Of a DNA stretch of 64,000 nucleotides, positions 36,294 to 48,200 are shown one piece after another (position 1 is the first letter of the stretch; each line of letters begins with the position of its first letter). A program made the translations under genes and the position numbers. Below the pieces are notes generated by a model. That model had not been told where the DNA came from and ran no database searches. It saw only the letters and a list, made by a program, of their open reading frames with translations. The DNA is from Conchocele bisecta (Eukaryota > Mollusca > Bivalvia > Lucinida > Thyasiridae), in assembly GCA_029237695.1 (NCBI GenBank), contig CM055277.1, forward strand, positions 36,490,242 through 36,554,241, given 5' to 3'.

Positions 36294-39200
36294 GTATGCT
36301 ATTGTTACACTCCCTGTATAATTGACCCAGAGGTGAACGGCTCGGACTTATTTCCCCCAAAACGTATCCATTCAACAAACCAGGCCCACGACCATCTACT
36401 TACTGTCTGTTCCACGTTTTTCTGCCGACGAACTTTTGGCTATTAAACATATTAAGTCTAAAAAATATTTAAATGTATAGAGGATATTCCATCGTACATT
36501 TTGAATAGCGGGAAATAATACACGAGTGTGCGTCGGCTTCCGCGTAAGCAACGAGTGAGCGTAGCGAACGAGTTGCTTGCACGGACGACGACGGACACGA
36601 GTGTATTATGTACGATGGAATATCCTATTTATTACACGTCCACGGCTGATACATATGCACATTTAGTCTATTTTTTCAGATTATGATCAATTAATTGTGA
36701 TGTGCGTATGAATAGTTATACAATGACGTGTTTTCCCGCGTTTTGACGTTACGTTGTGTGACGTCAAATGTGACGTCATGTAAACTTTTTGAAATCCAAA
36801 TTACGCAGCTGTTTCTATGAACCAGATATATTTGAGTACATGTTTGGAATGTGTTCAATCACATTAACATTCTAGATTAGTCGAGACTCTTTCCAAATTT
36901 TCAAAAACGTAGTTTTGAGTGTAATAAAAATTGAACATTTTGCATGGTAGCTCGTGGTTTCCAAGAAAACAGGCGCGTAATTACGGGTGTTCTCTTCACG
37001 GTGTATTATTTGTAAGGAGTTGATTATGGGTTTTCTCTCACAGCGAAACCCGTGCAAATAATTTGCAAGAGTGTAATAAAAGTACTTTTTCATCAATAAC
37101 AAAAAAGTCATCCTTCCCAAAAACAATTTTTTGATGAAATTCCATCAAATATTGATTTCATAGCGAAAAAACGATTTTCCTACAAAAATGTATGGGAATT
37201 TAACAGGGGAGGAAAAAAGGAGGAAGCACTGGGGGAGGAGTAAAAAAAAAATATTTTTTGGGGGAAATTGACTCCGAAACCTGGCTAGATAGCTTGGGAA
37301 TGATGTAACTAAGAAAAAAGTTAGATTTTGAAAATCGGTCCACAAATAAAAAATTATTAAAAAAAAATATATTCTTAGCTGTTAAATTCCCATAGGAAAA
37401 TATTTTTTTCGCAATAAAATCAATATTTGACGGAATTTCATCAAGTTATTTTTTTTGGGGAGGGTGACTTTTTTGTTATTGATGAAAAAGTACTTATATT
37501 TAAATATTTTTAAGATTTAATGTGTTTAATGGCCAAAAGTTCAACGGCAGCAACACGTGGAACAGACAATAGTTAGCCAGATTAAGGACATACAGGATAG
37601 CACGCAGAAGACGTCTGCTGTGACATTTCGTTTTAAGTTGGGCACAAAATAGGCGTCATCGTATTCTCAACATTAATTTATATAATACATATTGATATAC
37701 TTTTACATAATAATTTATAGATAATCCACCTTAAATGTGTTTTCGTCACGTTGTAATTACGGTATATATTATTTATGCAAACATAGTTATTAGTCTTTGA
37801 TCAAATTATTTAATGGTGGTATAATTGCAGGCGAGGACAATGTTTGATGGAGAATATTCCAGCCTGGTAGCACTGCGTGACACGGGAATCGTTACTGTGC
37901 CTAAACCTATAAAAGTAGGTACTTTATAATATGTAGTTTATATAATTTAAACTATTATTTTTCAGGTGACACATTAAATTAGTATAAATAATAAAAACAT
38001 GTCATGCCTCATTTACATTTGAAAATAGCCCGATACCACCGTGAGTCACTATCTGTAAAATAAATATTACTAAATGGTTATGTCTGTATAGCGGGCACTC
38101 GTAATTTTTAGAACTAGTGGAATAGTGACACAATAATACACTTAATTGAATTCCTACTGAGTGGGCATGTACATCTCAGATGATGTCTCTGGTATAAAGT
38201 ACACGTTGTGCCTACTGAGTGGGCATACACCTTTACATAGAGAATATTAGTATGGTGTCATGAACGTGAATAAATATCTGTCGAGGCTGAGAAATCAGGA
38301 TGGGCGAGGCTTGCCGAGCACATCCTGATTTCGAGCCGAGTCAGATATTTATTCACGTTCATGACACTATAATAATATTCTATTTATCCCGTTAACCACA
38401 TCAAAGTTGTTCAAATGTCTCTAAAAATGCATTTGTGGCCTCATAAGTTTGTCTTCTGAAGGGACAAGATTATCGTGTTACGTCATTCACATAATGACGT
38501 AACGTCATACATAATGACGTATCTACTAGACGTGAACGAGAAAAAATACACGTACCTGCTTTTCACGTCTAGTAGCGACATAGTTGACGGGATAAATTGT
38601 AATATATAATTAGGAGCAGGTGATGTATTGGAACTTTGGCACAGTGTGGTTTACACACACTATTTATCAAACTTGGAAGACATATCGCCATTTCAATAAT
38701 GCCATGGTACAATCAGTGTCAACTATGTACACATATTAGATTAACTAGAGCAAATGAACAGGGGGTGCTCCTGCATATACCATCCTACCTGGACCGACAA
38801 TCAAAAACGTAACGCAGATTTCTAAATGTTATTTTCATGTGCATAGGCGTAGGAGCAGGGGGGAGGGGGGCAGGGGGGTTGTTTTGGCTTGGCCCCTCCA
38901 ATAATTGCACGAAATTGTGTGATTTTCGATAGATTTTAGGCCTATGCTTTTTACAAATCTTAGTTGCAGCCAAATTTGTAGTAAATAATTACTGACTATT
39001 TTCATGCAAGATAACATAGGACAAGGATTATCTGTCAGCTTTATAACAATAATAGTAAACTAGAAAATGTGTTCATAGAACACGGATGCGACGTCACGTG
39101 GGGCTTAATGTAATGTACTGGGATATAAACGCAATACGTTGAATGGGCATTTCCATTATGAATTTAAGGACAGTGTAAATATTATGAATTTGACGTGGTC

Positions 39201-42200
39201 AAGCAGTCACGTTTGGAGACATTTTCTTGTCTGGACCATCTTAACCCTTAGACCGCACAACAATTGTCGTCAGCTGTTACTTTTATATCTTGCCTTATTT
39301 CTCAGTAAAAACATGTTTTGACAGCACTTTGCATGTTGTAAATTATTCTAAAGTGTTGTTAAAGCATGGTGATAAAACTGGAAAATAAACAACAGACGAC
39401 AACAAATTAAGAACGCGGTATAAGGGTTAAGTTGAATAGCGTGTGCAATATTTGAACAAAACTTCACACACGCATACAAGATATTGAGTCAAAGGTGTGT
39501 CGCACGCAAGAATGACTATTCTAGCATCGCTAATTTGGATAGTTTCATCGCTATTTTTTTAGTTATCGCTCTTTTTTTTCTTTTCTTTTTTTTATTTCCT
39601 TTTTTTTATTTCTTGTCCGGAGCAGAAGTTGAATATCGTATGGAATATTTAAAAGAAAAATTCACACATTCATAGATATCGTGTCAAAGATGTGAGATTT
39701 CACTTTTGCAGTGATGTCCATTTGTTTCTTTTTACATAGGATGTTTACAGTGTTATAGTTTCGTTCGTGTGAACCAGATCGAAGGACTACTTTGTGTGGA
39801 GATTCGGATGAATATTTTCAACGACCTGTTTATAGCTCGCCTGCACAAAGTGCAGAAGAGCTTATGGCATACACCCGGCGTCGTCGGCGTCAGCGTCCAC
39901 AAACTTAACGTTGGGGTAAATGTCTTATAACTTCTGTTTCCTTTCATGGAACACCTTGTCATTTCATATATGCATTCGGCAGATGACCCTCTATCATGCT
40001 GTAGCAAATCCATGACCCAGCATTCAACCCTTAACCCAAGGTCAAGGTCACAAATTTAGCACATTCATAAACTTAACGTTGGGGTAAATATGTCTTATAA
40101 CATCTGTTTTCTTTCATGGAACACCTTGATATTTCATACATGCATTCCTCAGATGACCCTCTATCATAATGTAGCAAATCCACGACCCACCACCCAACAC
40201 TTACCCCAAGGTCAAGGTCGCAAACAAATGTTGTGTAACTTCTGTTTATTTTCAGGGAATGCCTTGATATTTCATACATGCATTCATGAATGCATACTCT
40301 AACTACGGGGTGCCAAGTGGGACATGGCTCAATTTTGTCAACAAAATTCATTTTTGTGCCACAAAATTCAATTCTATGTCACAAATTTCACTTTTGTGCC
40401 ACAAAACTCAATTCTGTGTCACAAAATTCAATTCTGTGTCACAAAATTCACTTTTGTGTAACAAAATTCAATTCTGTGTCACACAATTCAATTCTGTGTA
40501 ACAAAATTCAATTCTGTGTCACAAAATTCAATTCTGTCAATTCAGTGTCACAAAATTCAATTCTGTCACTTCTGTGTAACAAAATTCAATTCTGTGTCAC
40601 AAAATTCAATTCTGCACACGCATGTAAGAAGGACTACCATTGGTCAGAAATTGCACTGGAGAAATGGGTCACGGTCGCCGATCTACACATTCAATGTCGA
40701 TGATTCATTTCTCATTCTGCCGATGATTCATTTCTCATTCTGCAATTTTGCTTCAACTATCTCCAAACAGTCAAACGTTGACAAACCCATTCGTATTTAA
40801 ACTCATTTGCGTTATAATTGTACACATAATTCATGTACATGTAGATCTCCCGCGAGTACTGACGTCATTTATTGTGTATCGCAAGGTACATCTGCCCCAG
40901 TTAAATAAATAACTGCTGTCTGTGTCTATAAACAGAATGTGTGTATTGGGCCATTTGAGGAAACAATTTGTAGTATTTGTGTAGATACCATGGATACTAA
41001 GATGGTGTATACTGTAAATAATGCATGTAGACACATAGTTGCGAACACGTAACTTCGCAACTAGTAGACACAGATCCAATACCATTTGTTTCACAAGGTT
41101 AGAACTATTGTTAGAATACGACGTCATCTAATGTCAATTTCGAGCATAAAACGTTACCTGATAAATAGAATACCAGGCTTGTGCATTTTAATATCAAGTT
41201 TATCAGGCTCGGCTCGGAAACGGTAGGAATTCCTCGGCAAGCCTCGCAATTCCTACGCGTTTCCTAGCCTTGCCTGATAAACTTGATATCAAAATACACT
41301 AGCCTGGTATTCTCTATATATGGGCATGCTCTCAGGTCTAGCTATGTCCCGGCTACTTTATATTTGACCCTTTTACATAATTGAGGGAAAATTCTGCATA
41401 TTTTTCTTATTTCTTCTTCAAAGTATATATGCTTATATGGTGTGATCAATCATTTGTAATCATAATATGACCAAAATAACTGTCCATAAAGAAGTATAAT
41501 ATTGATATATTGGGTTATATTTTAGTATTGAAATATTTAAACCTGCAAGTGTACTCCACCATCTAGTAAAATGGACTAAGACCGATCTCAACCAATCAAC
41601 GTAGAGATGACATAGACTATCCTACGCAAACTATTTTTTGTGGACAAGAATGAATTCTGTCCCACACAACTGAATTTTCTTCACAAAACTCAATTCGGTC
41701 TTACAAAATTGAATCCTTTATAACAAAAATGAATTTTGTATACGAAACGTATGCAGAATTGAATTTTGTGACACAGAATTGAATTGTGTGACAAAGAATT
41801 GACAGAATTGAATTTTGTGACACAGAATTGAATTTTGTGATTTTTAGTGTTACAAAACTCAATTTTGTACACATAATTAACCTGTCCTGCATGGCGCCCC
41901 GTACTAACATGCTATTGCAAATCCATGGCACACTGTCCACCCCTTACCCCAAGGTCAAGGTCATATACTTAGCATGTTCATAAACTTAACGTTGCGGTAA
42001 ATGTTGTGTAACTTCTGTTTATTTCCAGGGAACGCCTTCATATTTCATACATGCATTCATTTGATGATACTCTAACATGCTATAGCAAATGCATGACCCA
42101 CCGCCCACCCCTTACCCCAAGGTCAAGGTCACAAACTTAGCACATTCATGAACTTAACGTTGGGGTAAATGTCTTATGACATCTGTTTCATTTCATGGAA

Positions 42201-45200
42201 CGCCTTCATATTTCTTACATGCATTCATCTGATGATACTCTAACGTGCTATCGAAAATCCATGACCCACCGCCCACCCTTTACCCCAAGGTCAAGGTCAC
42301 AAACTTAGCACATTCATAAACCTAATGTTGGGGGTAAATGCTTTATAACATCTGTTTCCTTTCATGGAACGCCTTGATATTTCATACATGTATTCCTCAG
42401 ATGATCCTATATAATGCTGTAGCAAATCCATGACCCACCACCCAACCCTTACCCAAGGTCAAGGTCGCAAACAAATGTTGTGTAACTTCTGTTTATTTTC
42501 AGGGAATGCCTTGATATTTCATGTTCATAAACTTAACGTTGGGGTAAATGTCTTATAACATCTGTTTCCTTTCATGGAACGCCTTGATATTTCATACATG
42601 CATTCCTCAGATGACTCTCTATCATGCAGTAGCAAATCCACGACCCACCACTTAACCCTTACCCCAAGGTCAAGGTCACAAACTTAGAATGTATATAAAC
42701 TTAACGTTGGGGTAAATGTTGTGTAACTTCTGTTTCTTTACAGGGAACGCTTTGATATTTCATACATGCATTCCTCAGATGACCCTCTATCATGATGTAG
42801 CAAATCCACGACCCACCACCCAACCCTTACCCCAAGGTCAAGGTCGCAAACAAATGTTGTGTAACTTCTGTTTATTTTCAGGGAATGCCTTGATATTTCA
42901 TACATGCATTCATGAATGCATACTCTAACATGCTATTGCAAATCCATGACACACTGTCCACCCCTTACCCCAAGGTCAAGGTCACAAACTTAGCATGTTC
43001 ATAAACTTAACGTTGCGGTAAATGTTGTGTAACTTCTGTTTATTTCCAGGGAACGCCTTCATATTTCATACATGCATTCATTTGATGATACTCTAACATG
43101 CTATAGCAAATACATGACCCACCGCCCACCCCTTACCCCAAGGTCAAGGTCACAAACTTAGCACATTCATGAACTTAACGTTGGGGTAAATGTCTTATAA
43201 CATCTGTTTTATTTCATGGAACGCCTTCATATTTCTTACATGCATTCATCTGATGATACTCTAACGTGCTATAGAAAATCCATGACCCACCGCCCACTCT
43301 TTACCCAAGGTCAAGGTCACAAACTTAGCACATTCATAAACCTAATGTTGGGGGTAAATGTTTTATAACATCTGTTTCCTTTCATGGAACGCCTTGATAT
43401 TTCATACATGCATTCCTCAGATGATCCTATATAATGCTGTAGCAAATCCATGACCCACCACCCAACCCTTACCCAAGGTCAAGGTCACAATCTTAGCATG
43501 TTCATAAACTTAACGTTGGGGTAAATGTCTTATAACATCTGTTTCCTTTCATGGAACGCCTTGATATTTCATACATGCATTCCTCAGATGACCCTCTATC
43601 ATGCTGTAGCAAATCCACGACCCACCACTTAACCCTTACCCCAAGGTCAAGGTCACAAACTTAGCATGTTCATAAACTTAACGTTGGGGTAAATGTTGTG
43701 TAACTTCTGTTTCTTTACAGGGAACGCTTTGATATCTCATACATGCATTCATCTGATGATCCTCTATTGTGCTACAGCAATTCCATGACCCACCCCACCC
43801 CTTTCCTCAAGGTCAATGTCACAAACTTAGCACATTCATACATGCATTCCTATGTGAATAGCTATCATGCTGTAGAAAGTTACCAACTTAGTGCGTTCAT
43901 AAACTTAACGTTGGGTTAAATTTTGTATAACTTCTGTTTTCAGGGACTGCATTGATATTTCATACATGCATTCATCTTAATATGCTATATCATGCTATAG
44001 CAAATCCACGACGCACCTTCCACCACTGACCCCAATGTCAAGGTCCACCGCACACCCCTTAACCCAAGGTCAAGTTATATACTATTCATGTTTTTTATAC
44101 ATACAACTGTGCCAAGTTTGAGTGAAGGCTGCCAACAGGCGAGCTTCGTTGTCTTCTGACAACTCTTGTTAAATTTCACATTGACACAAGTGTGTTGAAA
44201 CTAACCTGTGCAATATACTTATTTGAAGAATTAAACAACCGAAAATCTCATTGCGTATATTACGCTCTATTTTATAACAATATGTGGAATTATTTTATAA
44301 CATATATGTGAATACTGCCTTGTTACTGTATCCTATACGGCACATGGAATGGCCAAGTCGGCTGGCCATCTTTGTGTGTTCCAGCCATCAGCCAGTTTCA
44401 CCTGTTCTGCCGTTTGACAAAGAACTCAAAATGTGAAGTAGAACATATGGTATAATGTAGCTAATCACATGTAGAAAAGCAAGGAGAACAGACTCCTATC
44501 AATTATATTACACCAAACTGTAAACTATGTCAGTTTTCTGGACAGGTATGTGCCTGTGCCCACTACTGTACTCTACTATTAGCTATCAAATCCAGTGATA
44601 TGTAAGCAGTTACCTGAGTGTTTTGTCCCTGCTGTCTACTCACCTACTATGCGAGTAGATATGACTTTACATATATATAATGTGTACACTAACAATAGGC
44701 TGTGCATCAGATTGAAAAGTTTACGCATCAAAATTTATTTTGAGATTGATCGGAGAAATGCTCAGATATCTCGTCTTTTGTACAGTTTGCTGGCATTATA
44801 TTTATAGATTGGCATTGTCACATCTGTCTATTATGTATTGCACCAGATTGTATTTGGTTTACTGTCATATTATTTGCTGTATATGTCAAACGCACAAAGT
44901 GGTGAAACTGTGCGATGGTTTGTACATACAAAGATGGCGGAGAAAGCAACTCAATGCTCCATATAGTATACAGTAACAAGACCATATTCACATATGTTAT
45001 ATTCATATTGGTGCAATACGTAATAGACACATATGACAACGGCAAGCTATAAATATTATGCCAGCAAATTATACAAAAGACGATATATCTGGGCATTTCT
45101 CCCATCAATATCAAAATAAATGTTGATGTGTAAACTTTTCAATCTGCTGCACAGTCTATGTTATTGTACATGCTACCATAGGTAAAGCCATATTTACTTG

Positions 45201-48200
45201 CATAGTAGGTGAGTAGACACCAGGGACAATACACTCAGGTAACTGCCTACATGTCACTGGATTTGATAGCTAATAGCAGAGTACAGTAGTGTGTATATAT
45301 GGTATGTGTTGTGTGGTTTGCCAGGTAAAAGTAATACACTGTGCGATTTTCTGTGTATGAGTTATTATAATGGTGGTTCATGTTGTAAAAAAACACAGGC
45401 ACAAACCTGTCCAGAAAACTGACATATGTTACAGTTTGGTGTAATATAATTGATAGGAGTCCGTTCTCCTAGCTTTTATGCATGTGATTAGCTACTTTAT
45501 ATCATATGTTCTACTTCACATTTTTAGTTCTTTGTCAAACGGCAGAACAGGTGAAACTGGCTGATGGCTGGAACACACAAATATGGCCGAGTAACGAGGC
45601 AGTATTCATATATATGTTATACAATGTACATATATTCTATCATATTTACGAAGCAATTATCTTTGAATCAAACGATGATCAGGTATAGAACGGGTCCTTA
45701 AGGTTTTGTACCTATCCAGTTGGCAGGTTTTTCTAGCAGGATTGCTGCGCAAACGCTAATCAAAATAGAATAACGTATCGTTTTCACAAAACATCTCACT
45801 CGGGCACCAATTCATTACAACGTACCCTCTCGGTATGTCATACATTGACCAATGTCACAGCCTGCAAACGTTTATTTATCCAATAATGTATCGTTAGAGG
45901 GAATTACAAACAGTTTATGTATGTAACTGATAATGTGTATAACATCATCGGTATTTTACAAAATATAAAAGCTTACCTATGTATTTTTTGGAGTGTAAAT
46001 GTAAGCTAACCATGTTTACGCCTTATCTTATTACGTGTAATGGGTTATGTAAAATTGTACTCTATAAATTCTGGTTACATGTTACCCTATGATAAGGGCA
46101 TAACATAAAACTAACACAATCATGCGGTATATTTAATTGCATCACTACACTACTATATATACATGTAGTACAGGACAGTGTATTGTAGCATATTAAGCAA
46201 AGACATACCGAACATATATAATTTTACATGTAGCAAAATAGTTTGGCCCCCCCCCCCCCATAATTGAAACGCTCCTACGCCTATGTGTGTCACGGACGGA
46301 CAGACGACCGGACGAAAAGGCGAATATAAGGTTCGACCATGCCCAGCCGTGGGTAAACGTTTGCTGTGACACGAGGGCGTGTATTTCAATTTTCATAAAA
46401 TTCATATTATTTTTTCTGCATTTTTTCTTATTTCTCATAAAAAATATACGTCGGCGAGACGATTCAACTGAGTGGTAACAACATACACGTTGTGTGAGAA
46501 ATAAGGAAATAATCAGATCTTTCCACGAAAAACAAATGGGTTAAAATCTAATCTCGACCAATTTAGAGGGGGCCCCCGCCTGGATCCGTACCTGGCTGGA
46601 CATGGTCGAACGTTATTGTTATATTTCTGTCTGAAATATCATGAATTTTGAGCATATATGCAGTACTTTCTGTACTTTGATAGTCTGCTCCATTCAAACA
46701 GCTGATTTACACATACATATTCCGGGACCACAGTAACGTCGCGTGATGTAACCGCATCAATTTCAAAATTCATTGCGACCGTTGTAAACTAGTCTGGTAA
46801 CGTAACGGCGCGTTCTAGTAACGTCATGAGACACATGCATTACGTAGGGGTTGTCTTGGCCCCGGAATGAGCATTGTCTACAGTCATGGTCAAGCAGCAC
46901 GCGCTGTACGTTTGAACACGCATGTGAGCGGTATCGAAAAGCGGCAGTCATGTAACAATACTATATACTCTTCAAAGCACTTCGTAAGGCGGTTGTATAA
47001 CACTTTTTAACACTTGCTTTTAATGTGGTTTGCGGACATACATTCAAAATTTGAATTTCGAACATGACATTTGAGTATATTCTCCTAATGATACTCGTAT
47101 AATGTCCATGCTGTATTGACCAGGTGATAGAGCGGCCAGAAGGGGGCGCTATGCTGGTCATGGAGTACATGGACCTGAGCCGGAATCTCGACAAACATTC
47201 CGCCGAACTCGGCCATCAAATAGCCAGGTTTATGTGATATATGTGCACCCACTGCAAGGTGATCGACGATGATATGCAATTTTTTATTTCAGTCGATTGA
47301 AATAGTCATGACATTCTTATACTTTGAAAATAAATTTGCTGTGCCATTTGTAAAATTCTACTTTTAAATTACATTTGTAGTAATAAAGAGTATCACATAA
47401 ACATTTCGTTTGACAGAAACTGAGTAATACCATAATTAACTAGATGCTTGTTTTCTTGACGAGAAACCTTTTCCCAGAAACCTATTAAGACACCCACAAA
47501 TCATTTGGTAATTTGTTATTTTGTTGATGATCTTGGTGATAATTAAAATAAAATATAATAATTTATCCCCTCGCCGATAATCAAGAGGGGATATAGCGTT
47601 AGTCTATGTACGTACGTGCGTACGTGCGCTCGTACGTGCGTACATTAGTAACATCTTTCATTTTTCAATAACTCATGAACCGCTTCACCGATTTTGATAA
47701 TATTTGGCCACAATGTGTGTCTAGGGATGGTGCTTTGTTTTGCATACGACACACGTCCAACCGCCCACGATCAAGGTCACTGGGTGAGGACTTGCGTTTA
47801 TTATTATTATTAGTATAGTAGTAGTAGTAGTATTAGTATTATCAAGGCTGTCAGTGTATAATTAGCTTCGTTTAACTATGCCTGTTCTTGTTTTTATTAA
47901 AGTAATTGTATCAAACTAATTGTTACTTTTGTTACTAATATGTCAACATAGTATTGTCCAATTCTAGTAATATTTGGCTGACTGTATTGCAGTGCTTTCA
48001 TTAAAGGTACATGCCCACGCAGTAGGTTATAATATAGTGATACAGATACTTTTATATATTCTGTACGTATGACATTTTCTGGCAAAATAAACATTCATTC
48101 ACCATTACCCCATTTATTGATTGGCATTATTATACATTTTATTTTAGATGAAAATTTTCACACTGATATCAGGGGCGATAACCGTGTTTCCTTAAAATGT

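Larger units (their letters stand above)
36401..37573. mobile_element. Element I with long inverted ends in kinase intron 1
   Basis: Ends tactgtctgttccacgtttt / ctgccgacgaacttttggc and the inverted ggccaaaagttcaacggcag / acacgtggaacagacaatag pair over about 50 bp. It contains hairpin P2 and palindrome H. A lone end is at 35255-35303 and another at 53873-53925. Confidence 0.65.

Noticed and set aside
39753..43950. Frames such as CNFCLFSGNALIFHTCIH in the satellite
   Set aside because: Repeated in each satellite unit on both strands; not protein-coding.
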